A DNA stretch of 25,814 nucleotides from the NCBI GenBank assembly GCA_964618855.1, contig CAZUCD010000041.1, forward strand, positions 1 to 25,814, read 5' to 3'. The DNA is from CAZUCD01 sp964618855 (GTDB lineage: Bacteria > Sumerlaeota > Sumerlaeia > SLMS01 > JANRJK01). Both the position numbers and the translations under genes were made by a program. Each line of letters begins with the position of its first letter. The first letter of the stretch is position 1. This document shows positions 13,996-20,665 of this stretch, piece after piece. Below the pieces are notes generated by a model. That model searched no databases. It was not told the origin of the DNA and worked only from the letters and a program-made list of their open reading frames with translations.

Positions 13996-14012
13996 TGCGA
14001 TAATCACACGCT
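13996..14012 (+). promoter_or_regulatory. Extended -10 promoter of the methyltransferase gene
   Basis: TGC followed by GATAAT (13999-14004) is a strong extended -10. Predicted initiation at about 14011 is only two bases before the ATG at 14013, so the transcript would be almost leaderless. No Shine-Dalgarno sequence is present, which fits. Confidence 0.55.
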
Positions 14013-15311
14013 ATGCAGATCCGCGACCGCATCAAGGGCCTCCGCCGCGTCCCCGCGAAGGACCTGAAGCCCCATCCCCGCAACTGGAGGACGCATCCGA
14101 AGGCACAGCGGGAGGCGCTGCAGGGCGTGCTCGCCGAGATCGGCTATGCGGACGCGCTGATCGCCCGCGAGACCGAGGACGGCTCCCTCGAACTCGTAGA
14201 CGGCCACCTGCGGGCGGAGACGACGCCGGACATGGAAGTCCCCGTGCTCGTCCTGGACGTGTCGAGGGAGGAAGCCGACAAGCTGCTCGTGAGCCTCGAC
14301 CCGCTCGCCGCGCTCGCGGGCCGCAACGACGAGAACCTCGCCGCGCTGCTGGCGACGATCAAGACCGACAACGACGCGCTGGCCGCGATGTTCGCCGACC
14401 TGATGCCTCCGGTCGTCAACGAGGGCCAGTGCGACCCCGACGAGATTCCCGAGCCTCCGGACGAGCCGACGACCAAGCCCGGCGACCTGTGGCTGCTCGG
14501 CGAGCATCGCCTGCTCTGCGGCGACAGCTCGAAGCCCGAGGACGTGGACCGCCTCCTCGACGGGGCGAAGATCCATCTGGCGAATTGTGACCCGCCATAC
14601 AACGTCAAGGTCGAACCGCGTTCGAACAATGCGATTGCGGCAGGACTGTCGTCGTTCACGCAGACGCACCACCAAGGCCTCGACGTTGCGCGCCACCCCG
14701 AGAAGAGCAAGCCCACCGGCAAGATGCGCGCGAAGGACAGGCCGCTCGCCAACGACTTCGTCAGCGAGGAGGCCTTCGACGCGATGCTGCACGCGTGGTT
14801 CGGCAACATCGCCCGCGTGCTGCTGCCGGGGCGCTCGTTCTACATCTGGGGCGGCTACGCGAACTGCGGCAACTACCCGCCCGTGCTGAAGGCGCACGAC
14901 CTGTACTTCTCGCAGTCGATCATCTGGAACAAGCTGCACCCCGTGCTCACGCGGAAGGACTTCATGGGTGCTCACGAGTGGGCATTCTATGGATGGAAAC
15001 TCGGCGCGGGCCACCAGTTCTTCGGGCCGGCCAACGTCCCCGATCTGTGGGAAGTGAAGAAGGTCACGCCGACCGCCATGCAACATTTAACCGAGAAGCC
15101 CGTCGAGCTTGCGAAGCGCGCCATCGAATTCTCGTCACGCACCGGCGAGAACGTCCTCGACCTCTTCGGCGGGAGCGGCAGCACCCTCATCGGGGCCGAG
15201 ATGGCCGGGCGCAAGGCGTTCCTGATGGAGATCGACCGCGCGTACGCCGACGTGATCGTGGCCCGCTTCGAGAAGTTCGCGGGCAAGAAGGCGGAGCGCA
15301 TCCCGGCATGA
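14013..15311 (+). CDS. ParB-like domain fused to beta-class DNA methyltransferase
   Basis: A 432-residue product. Residues 1-130 form a ParB/Spo0J-nuclease-like domain (HPRNWRTHP, then ELVDGHLR). The rest is a DNA N-methyltransferase: motif IV DPPY near residue 194 precedes the AdoMet-binding FGGSGST near 385, the beta-class order. This architecture is common in phages and integrative elements as an orphan modification enzyme that protects DNA or alters regulation. No restriction gene is beside it. Target base (N6-adenine or N4-cytosine) and site are not readable. The next gene overlaps its stop (ATGA). Confidence 0.9.
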   Translation: MQIRDRIKGLRRVPAKDLKPHPRNWRTHPKAQREALQGVLAEIGYADALIARETEDGSLELVDGHLRAETTPDMEVPVLVLDVSREEADKLLVSLDPLAALAGRNDENLAALLATIKTDNDALAAMFADLMPPVVNEGQCDPDEIPEPPDEPTTKPGDLWLLGEHRLLCGDSSKPEDVDRLLDGAKIHLANCDPPYNVKVEPRSNNAIAAGLSSFTQTHHQGLDVARHPEKSKPTGKMRAKDRPLANDFVSEEAFDAMLHAWFGNIARVLLPGRSFYIWGGYANCGNYPPVLKAHDLYFSQSIIWNKLHPVLTRKDFMGAHEWAFYGWKLGAGHQFFGPANVPDLWEVKKVTPTAMQHLTEKPVELAKRAIEFSSRTGENVLDLFGGSGSTLIGAEMAGRKAFLMEIDRAYADVIVARFEKFAGKKAERIPA

Positions 15312-15523
15312 CGTGGCTCGTCGCCTGCGCCTCCCTCGTGGCGACGGTGATGAACATCCGCCGCGTCCGCTGGTGCTTCCTCATCTGGAGCGTCACCAAC
15401 GCCGCGTGGGCCTGCTACGACTTCGCCCACGGACTCCCCGCGCAGGGCGTGCTCATGTGCATATACAGCGCTCTTGCAATCTACGGCTTCGTCGCGTGGG
15501 GAAGGAAGCCCCTCCATGCCTGA
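15308..15523 (+). CDS. PnuC-like small membrane protein
   Basis: A 71-residue product starting in the ATGA overlap. Three hydrophobic helices carry the segments NIRRVRWCFLIWSVTNAAWA and YDFAHGLPAQGVLM, which resemble the short PnuC-type (nicotinamide mononucleotide transporter-like) proteins seen in phage genomes. It is far shorter than full PnuC, so it may need to oligomerise or may have another role. The position between methyltransferase and terminase is typical of phage gene order. The terminase small subunit starts 8 nt before its end. Confidence 0.65.
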   Translation: MTWLVACASLVATVMNIRRVRWCFLIWSVTNAAWACYDFAHGLPAQGVLMCIYSALAIYGFVAWGRKPLHA

Positions 15524-16139
15524 TCCCGGCAGGCCCACCTCCCTCACCCCCGACGTGCGCGAGAAGATCCTGATGGCGCTCGGCCTCGGCAACTACCGCA
15601 AGGACGCCGCCGAGTTCGCGGGCATCGACCCGCGCAGCCTCCACCGCTGGCTCGCGAGGGGGAAGCGCGACCCCGAAGGCGAGTACGGCGAGTTCGCGCG
15701 CGAGGTCGCCGCCGCCGAGAGCCGCGCCAAGATCGCCGCGATGGGCTGCGTCAACAAGGCGGCCCGCGACGGCGACTGGCGCGCGGCGACGTGGATGCTC
15801 GAAAGGAAGTGGCCCGCGCAGTTCTCCGACAGGTCGCAGCTGTTCCTCATCAACAAGACGATGGAGCAGATCGAGCTCGCCGCCGAGGAGGCCGGCGTGC
15901 CGCTGCCCGAGGGCGTCTGGCAGACGGCGTGGACCAGCCTCGCGCGGGACTTCGCCCTCAAGCTGCCGTCCGCCGCGGGCATCGAGGGCGCGCTCGGCGC
16001 ATCCGACATCGAGGAGGAGCTCGGCGACGTGCAAGTCACCGACGAGGAGAAGGCGCTCCTCCTGAAGGTGCTCCGCCAGGGCAGGCGCGCCTCGTCGCAC
16101 GCGCCGCGCACCATCGACGCGACGCCAGAGCCCCCGTGA
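15516..16139 (+). CDS. Phage terminase small subunit
   Basis: A 207-residue product. The N-terminal HTH (residues about 12-50: REKILMALGLGNYRKDAAEF, then a GIDPRSLHRWL recognition helix) and the following helical segment with 'AAESRAKIAAMG..NKAARDGDWRAATWMLERKWP' match small terminases that bind packaging sites. The role is recognition of viral or element DNA and recruitment of the large subunit. ATG 15516 overlaps the previous gene by 8 nt. The large subunit starts in a GTGA overlap with its stop. Confidence 0.85.
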   Translation: MPDPGRPTSLTPDVREKILMALGLGNYRKDAAEFAGIDPRSLHRWLARGKRDPEGEYGEFAREVAAAESRAKIAAMGCVNKAARDGDWRAATWMLERKWPAQFSDRSQLFLINKTMEQIELAAEEAGVPLPEGVWQTAWTSLARDFALKLPSAAGIEGALGASDIEEELGDVQVTDEEKALLLKVLRQGRRASSHAPRTIDATPEPP

Positions 16140-17650
16140 GCCTCCTCGCGCGCGCCGAAGCCGTCCTCGCCCGGCTCGCACGCGACGACTTCGCGGTGTT
16201 CGTCGAATTCGCCGGGGCCGACGACGACGGCCGGCCGCTCGTGCAAAGGCCGCTCGACAGGCTCGTGTGGGACTTCGTCGAGGAATGCCACAAGGCCAAT
16301 GCGCCCGCGGGTGTCATGCTGCCGATGGGTTTCGGCAAGACGACGCAATTCATCTATCGCGCGGCGTGGGAGATCGGACGCGACCCGAACCTGCTCGTAT
16401 CCATCGTCACCGACTCCGGCGACAACTCCAAGGAGCGCGTCGAGCTCGTCCGCAAGATCCTCGACCGCGAGCAGTACCGCCGCGTGTTCCCGCACATCAG
16501 GGTCGCCGAGGGGAAGGACGAGAAGCAGCGCTTCACCGTCGAACGCAGCGGGCTCAGCAAGGACTCGACCTGCACCGCCGAAGGCGTCCTGACCGGCACC
16601 GGAACCCGCACCAACTTCCTCCTGATGGACGATGTCGTCACGCTTCGCAACAGCATCCTCGAACCGCTCAACCGCCAGCGCGTCATCCAAGCCATCCGCA
16701 CGACGTGGATGTCGCGCACCAAGATCGCCAGCGACAAGCCCGTGCGCATCGCCATGATCCAGACGAGCTACCACATGGGCGACGCGGCGGCGGTACTGCG
16801 CGAGGACCCCGAGAGCGGCTGGCGCTTCCTCGTCGTCAGGGCCGAGGCGCCGTACGAAACGCTGAAGTGGGAACGATGGGAACGCGGCACATTGACAAAC
16901 GCCGGAACCGTCGAATGCCCCTTCCCCGCCGAGGCCGTCGCCGAACGCGCAAGGCAGATGGGGCCCACCGCCGCCGCAAGGGGACTCGGCAACCGGCCCG
17001 TGAGCGGCGAGGAGTGTCCGTTCCAGCAATACCACTTCGACGGACCCGAGCCCGGCACGCGACACGACTACCCGACCCGCGTGATGTTCGCCGACCCCGC
17101 CGGCGACAGCACGAAGATGAAGACCGGCGACCCCGACTGGTGCGCCGTCGTCGTCATCGGCTGGCACCCCGCCGACAGGTGCTGGGATGTCATCGCCGCC
17201 GACCGGATGCGCGGCTCCCCGTCCCAACAGGCGGAGTTCATCGCGTCGAGGGCGCAGATGTGGGCGGTGCGGTCCTTCTGGCAGGAAGCCGTCAAGGACG
17301 AGGCACTTGTCACCGTGGTGCAGCGCGTGCTCCGCGACAAGGGGCTGGCCATCGCCGTCCGCCCCGAGAAGCCCACGACGAACAAGGAACTGCGCATCAC
17401 GCAGATCCTCGAGCCCGCGCTCGCGTCGTCGCCGCCGCTCCTGCGCATCTGCGGACGCAGGTTCCCCGAACTCAGGAACGAGGCGCTGTCGTTCCCCGCC
17501 GCCTCGCACGACGACCTTCTCGATGCGCTGGCGAGCGCCTACGCGAAGGCCCCGCGCGCGTCCGCCGTCTTCGCCCCGAGACGCGACGAAGACGACATCG
17601 AGCGTTGCATCACCGGGATGGCCATCGGCGAGTTCCACCCGCTCGCCTGA
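16136..17650 (+). CDS. Phage terminase large subunit
   Basis: A 504-residue product, a normal length for the family. Walker A PMGFGKTT lies near residues 62-69, Walker B FLLMDDVV near 160-167. The nuclease (RNase H-like) domain begins with MFADPAG near 316 and has SHDDLLDAL near 458. It should power DNA packaging and cut the substrate. It starts with the GTG of a GTGA overlap and is therefore coupled to the small subunit. Downstream there is no portal, protease or capsid gene. Instead a 630-bp control-like region and a recombinase follow. All key motifs are intact, so it does not look decayed. Confidence 0.92.
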   Translation: MSLLARAEAVLARLARDDFAVFVEFAGADDDGRPLVQRPLDRLVWDFVEECHKANAPAGVMLPMGFGKTTQFIYRAAWEIGRDPNLLVSIVTDSGDNSKERVELVRKILDREQYRRVFPHIRVAEGKDEKQRFTVERSGLSKDSTCTAEGVLTGTGTRTNFLLMDDVVTLRNSILEPLNRQRVIQAIRTTWMSRTKIASDKPVRIAMIQTSYHMGDAAAVLREDPESGWRFLVVRAEAPYETLKWERWERGTLTNAGTVECPFPAEAVAERARQMGPTAAARGLGNRPVSGEECPFQQYHFDGPEPGTRHDYPTRVMFADPAGDSTKMKTGDPDWCAVVVIGWHPADRCWDVIAADRMRGSPSQQAEFIASRAQMWAVRSFWQEAVKDEALVTVVQRVLRDKGLAIAVRPEKPTTNKELRITQILEPALASSPPLLRICGRRFPELRNEALSFPAASHDDLLDALASAYAKAPRASAVFAPRRDEDDIERCITGMAIGEFHPLA

Positions 17651-17734
17651 CGCGGGGGCGTAGCAAGTGTTGCATCGGCACCCGCGGAACCGCGTGATGC
17701 TTGCAAGCGGCGTCGCGTTCCCGGTGCGTCGCAA

Positions 17735-17878
17735 TAGTGGCATCGCAACGCAAGCGCGCGCCAGCCCCGGAAACAGTGGAATCGCAAAACGGCCCAACGG
17801 GCTCGCGGAAGGCCGCGGCGGGCCGAACGGCGAAGCGGCCCCGTCCGTTGCCACAGTGGCAACACACTGACTCAAGGG
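17735..17878. repeat. Iteron-like boxes and palindrome downstream of terminase
   Basis: TAGTGGCATCGCAA (17735-17748) and CAGTGGAATCGCAA (17774-17787) differ at two positions and are 39 bp apart. TTGCCACAGTGGCAA (17848-17862) is an almost perfect palindrome containing the same CAGTGGC core. A CGGAAACAG (17768-17776) overlaps the second box and matches copies C and D of the dispersed element. ACTGACTCAAGGG (17866-17878) is the inverse of 13 nt in copy D at 18242-18254. This is a dense protein-binding region. Confidence 0.6.
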
Positions 17879-17930
17879 ACCGGTGCCGTCGGCGGGGGGG
17901 CGGTTGTGTCCGCCGGGAGAGGGGGGTAGC

Positions 17931-17991
17931 GCCCCCCGGAGGGCGGGATGTCGGGGGGGCCGGGAGCCGCAACCGCCCCCCGGAAGGCGGG
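17931..17991. repeat. 17-bp direct repeats in G/C-rich DNA
   Basis: GCCCCCCGGAGGGCGGG (17931-17947) and GCCCCCCGGAAGGCGGG (17975-17991) match at 16 of 17 positions, 44 bp apart. Each can fold on itself (CCCCC.GG..GGCGGG). The second runs directly into the TTTTGTC repeats. Confidence 0.55.
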
Positions 17992-17992
17992 G

Positions 17993-18052
17993 TTTTGTCG
18001 CTCGGGAGGGGGGTTTTGTCCGGTACCCATGGGGGGGCAAAACCGGACAAAA
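17993..18052. promoter_or_regulatory. TTTTGTC repeats with perfect 10-bp inverted repeat
   Basis: TTTTGTC occurs at 17993-17999 and 18014-18020, 21 bp (two helical turns) apart. The second is part of TTTTGTCCGG (18014-18023), which is perfectly inverted as CCGGACAAAA at 18043-18052. The A/T blocks stand out in very G/C-rich DNA. Candidate roles are operator, replication origin, recombinase site or packaging site. The sequence alone does not decide. Confidence 0.55.
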
Positions 18053-18230
18053 TTGCGTGAAATTCCCCACCCCAATTAGGGTGGCCTAACGGCCCCGCAG
18101 GACGCCCCGTGGCGCGCCGAATGGCGGCTCGGGCCGGTGGTCGTGGCTGCGGCCAAGGGACGCGCCAGGGGGCCCGTGGTGGCCGTAGCTACGCGCCTGC
18201 CGCGACCCCCGGAACGACGGCGGCAGACCC

Positions 18231-18280
18231 CCCGGAAACAGCCCTTGAGTCAGTCCCGAACCTCCGCCCTTGTCAGGGCC
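18231..18280 (+). promoter_or_regulatory. Dispersed upstream element, copy D
   Basis: CGGAAACAGCCCTTGAG (18233-18249) is identical to copy C. TCCCGAAC and CGCCCTTGTCAG follow in the same order as in C. It ends directly at the ATG of the serine recombinase at 18281, the same position relative to the start codon as in copies A and B. No Shine-Dalgarno sequence is evident. Confidence 0.55.
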
Positions 18281-19006
18281 ATGAAGAAGCCTCGCCCCGT
18301 CCCCAACGCCACCCGCGTCGTCGCCTACACGCGCGTGAGCTCGCTCGATCAGGCCGAGCACGGCGTTTCGCTCGCCGACCAGAAGCACCGCCTCGAATGC
18401 CACGCCGCCGCGCATGGACTCGAGATCGTCCGCTTCGAGGCCGACGAGGGCCTCAGCGGCAAGCGCGCCGACAACAGGCCCGCTCTGCAGCGCGCCCTCG
18501 ATTCGCTGAAGGCGGGGGAGGCGACCGGTCTGCTGACGACGAAGCTCGACCGCCTCAGCCGATCGATCAGGGACATCATCGCGCTGGTTGAACGCTCCGA
18601 CCGCGAGGGCTGGCGGCTCGTCTCGCTCGCCGAGTCGCTCGATACCGGTTCCGCGATGGGGCGCTTCACCGTCCACCTGTTCGGCGCGCTTGCGGAGCTG
18701 GAGCGCGCGCAGATCTCCGAGCGGACGCGCCACGCGATGGCGCACCTCCGCCGAGAGGGGAAGAGGACGAGCAGCAGGCCGCCGTTCGGATTCGAACACG
18801 TCGATGGGCGAGCGGTCCCCGTCGAGAGCGAGCAGGAGATCCTGAGGAGGATGCTCGCGCTCCGCGAGGCCGGCCTCGGCGGCCACCGCATCGCCGAGAC
18901 GCTCAACGCCGAAGGCCCCGGCAACCCCCGCACCGGCAGGCCGTGGCACTACGGGACGGTGAGGGCGATCATCAGGAGCGCGGCAAGGCGCTGCTTCGAT
19001 AGGTAG
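18281..19006 (+). CDS. Serine recombinase (resolvase/invertase family)
   Basis: A 241-residue product. The catalytic N-terminal domain has the nucleophile in YTRVSS (S20), the DEGLSGKRADNRPAL segment, KLDRLSRS with the catalytic Arg residues, and the ELERAQISERT end of the long helix. A recombinase-type segment with a probable HTH follows (GLGGHRIAETLN to WHYGTVRAII). It lacks the zinc ribbon and long coiled coil of large serine integrases, so it is more likely a resolvase or invertase than the integrase of the element. The repeats at 17735-18052 are possible crossover or accessory sites. ATG 18281 is preferred because copy D ends there. Confidence 0.9.
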   Translation: MKKPRPVPNATRVVAYTRVSSLDQAEHGVSLADQKHRLECHAAAHGLEIVRFEADEGLSGKRADNRPALQRALDSLKAGEATGLLTTKLDRLSRSIRDIIALVERSDREGWRLVSLAESLDTGSAMGRFTVHLFGALAELERAQISERTRHAMAHLRREGKRTSSRPPFGFEHVDGRAVPVESEQEILRRMLALREAGLGGHRIAETLNAEGPGNPRTGRPWHYGTVRAIIRSAARRCFDR

Positions 19007-19014
19007 ACGCCATC

Positions 19015-19083
19015 GACGGGGCGCTCCCCTGTCCCCGTCAGGCGCGACGATATCGCGGTCGGGCGTCCGCGTAATTAACGGAC
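19015..19083. promoter_or_regulatory. Hairpin and AT-rich inverted repeat
   Basis: GACGGGG (19015-19021) and CCCCGTC (19033-19039) form a 7-bp stem just after the recombinase stop, a possible terminator without T-tract. GTCCG (19065-19069) and CGGAC (19079-19083) flank the AT-rich CGTAATTAA and look like an operator for the next gene. Confidence 0.4.
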
Positions 19084-19161
19084 GAAAGACCCGGTCGGGG
19101 CGCGGCAGCTCGTATCGTCCTCGCTCCCGCCCCGCCGGGTCCCCCCGGATTGGAGGACGAG

Positions 19162-20205
19162 ATGCACATTCCCAATAGTGGGCACGGGGGCCTGATGTTT
19201 GTGCCGGACCCCGGTTCAGACCTGTTCGTTCTGGAACTCGCAGAACTGCGCGGGGCGGGTATCTACGCGAAGTGGCAGGGAACAATCATGGTGCAGGTGG
19301 ACCCAGAGTTTGCCCCCAAGCTCAGGAACACGGCACGCGAGGATCGAGCGGGCGCATGGCTCAGGCATGAAAGACCGCGGCTTGAGGCGGAACGGGATCG
19401 CCTCGCGGCGGGGATCGCAGACGATGCGGGCGGGGTGCTGCTGCACAGCGGCGGGAAGTCCTGCGAGGAGAGGTTGGCGCTAGTAGGCGCGGTGGAGCGG
19501 GGAGACCTGCGGGCCACCATCTACACCCTTGACGAGTGGCGCTGCATCATCTTCAGGTCGCCAGCTGCGATGCTCGACGCATTGCGCGCGGATCTGCTGC
19601 GGCGGCTCAAGTTGCACGCCGGAGTCCGCGTACTCACGGTGGCGGACCACGGGCCGCTTCTGCCGGGAGAGCAGGGCTACGAACGCGGCGGCTCCGCCCT
19701 GCATATTCGAATCCCCTTCGCTCTTTGCGGGCTGGAGCGCGACGTTGCCGAAGATGAGGTGGACGCGCTGCATCGCGTGGACGAGCTGCTCGCGGGCTGG
19801 GGCTCGCCGCCGGGCGACGACGGCGAGAGCCGTCTCATGCTCGCGTTCGAAGCGGGAAGAGCAGTGGAGCGTGCGGGGGTGCGCCTGGCCGAGCCGCACG
19901 CACGCAGAGGGCGAGCCTCCCATCCCGCAGGCGCGGCGATTCCCGCGCGGAAGCGGAAAGCCACTGTGCGCCGCGCCGAGAGACGAGAGGAACTCATCGG
20001 CATGGCACGCACCGCCCTTGGCGAGCTTGATCAAGAGTACCGCGACAAGGTGAAGGGAGCCTTGCGCCCCATCGGCAGCAGGCGGTTGGTCACGTATGAC
20101 GCCTTGATCCACCGGCTGCACTCGCTGAGCAAACTCTCCGGGGCTCGCCTCAAGAAGTTGGTTACCAAGGCCGTGCTGGTCAACGCCGGACTGAGGCTCG
20201 CATAG
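19162..20205 (+). CDS. Unknown 347-residue protein
   Basis: ATG 19162 lies 3 nt after GGAGGA and is preferred over a TTG 12 nt upstream. The N-terminal third is mixed alpha/beta, a charged helical region follows (RHERPRLEAERDRLAAGIAD), the middle has an ALHIRIPFAL strand, a basic linker spans about 260-285 (ARKRKATVRRAERREEL), and the C-terminal 50 residues are basic and helical (GSRRLVTYDALIHRLHSLSK). It has no signal or membrane segment. The layout would suit a DNA-binding regulatory protein, but no family is recognised. Its codon use is somewhat less GC-extreme than that of its neighbours, hinting at a separate origin. Confidence 0.65.
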   Translation: MHIPNSGHGGLMFVPDPGSDLFVLELAELRGAGIYAKWQGTIMVQVDPEFAPKLRNTAREDRAGAWLRHERPRLEAERDRLAAGIADDAGGVLLHSGGKSCEERLALVGAVERGDLRATIYTLDEWRCIIFRSPAAMLDALRADLLRRLKLHAGVRVLTVADHGPLLPGEQGYERGGSALHIRIPFALCGLERDVAEDEVDALHRVDELLAGWGSPPGDDGESRLMLAFEAGRAVERAGVRLAEPHARRGRASHPAGAAIPARKRKATVRRAERREELIGMARTALGELDQEYRDKVKGALRPIGSRRLVTYDALIHRLHSLSKLSGARLKKLVTKAVLVNAGLRLA

Positions 20206-20225
20206 GAAAATGTTGCGCCGCGACT

Positions 20226-20285
20226 GACAGTGGCGACATGACGCGTTCGCACGCGCCCCTATGGTGGTGTGTGCATGCCCACCAC
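20226..20285 (+). promoter_or_regulatory. CAGTGGC box and start-codon hairpin
   Basis: CAGTGGCGACATG (20228-20240) resembles the CAGTGGC boxes of the 17.7-17.9 kb region. GTGGTG (20264-20269) and CACCAC (20280-20285) can pair around a 10-nt loop that contains the ATG at 20275, which may limit translation. Confidence 0.35.
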
Positions 20286-20601
20286 AGGTTCCCCGAACGC
20301 GCCCGCTTGCGAACTTCTCACCCTGCCTGAGGCGGCGCGGCTTCTCCCCACGCGACCGCACGCGTCCGCACTCTGGCGCTGGTCCCGCCTTGGCCTGCGC
20401 GCCCGCGATGGCACGCGGGTGCGCCTGAAGCACCTCCGCCTCGGCGGCCGCATCTATACCACGCACGCGGACCTTGACGCATTCGGTCGCGCGCTCGCCG
20501 ACGCCGACTCGGTTGCGTTCGACGAGGCGGTTGATGCAGTGCGGGCCGCCCCAATCGCCCGCAGCCGCACGCGAGGCGGGAGGACGGAGGAACGGGACTG
20601 A
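20275..20601 (+). CDS. DUF1580-like / excisionase-type HTH protein
   Basis: A 108-residue product. An HTH-like region (LTLPEAARLLPTRPHASALW, then RWSRLGLRARDGTRVRL) is followed by LGGRIYTTHADLDAF, the order seen in DUF1580-like and excisionase-like proteins common in planctomycete mobile regions. It is probably a small DNA-binding regulator or directionality factor. Start: ATG 20275; a GTG 6 nt upstream is also possible. It precedes the primase gene by 64 nt and may be co-transcribed with it. Confidence 0.7.
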   Translation: MPTTGSPNAPACELLTLPEAARLLPTRPHASALWRWSRLGLRARDGTRVRLKHLRLGGRIYTTHADLDAFGRALADADSVAFDEAVDAVRAAPIARSRTRGGRTEERD

Positions 20602-20665
20602 AGTGACGCGCGCCGCGCGCGGGGGGCCATCAAACCAACCCGCGAGCGGCGCAACGAGGCAACAC

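Noticed and set aside
15593..18070. 825-codon open frame on the minus strand opposite the terminase genes
   Set aside because: It is antisense to two well-identified terminase genes; its composition (Gly/Arg/His/Val-rich) is what high-GC3 coding strands give on the complement, and it has no recognisable domain.
18090..18096. CGGCCCC, complementary to the acceptor strand of the truncated tRNA, considered as the missing 3' half
   Set aside because: No T-arm or T-loop precedes it; the heptamer is expected by chance in such G/C-rich DNA and also occurs in the terminators at 10461 and 10996.
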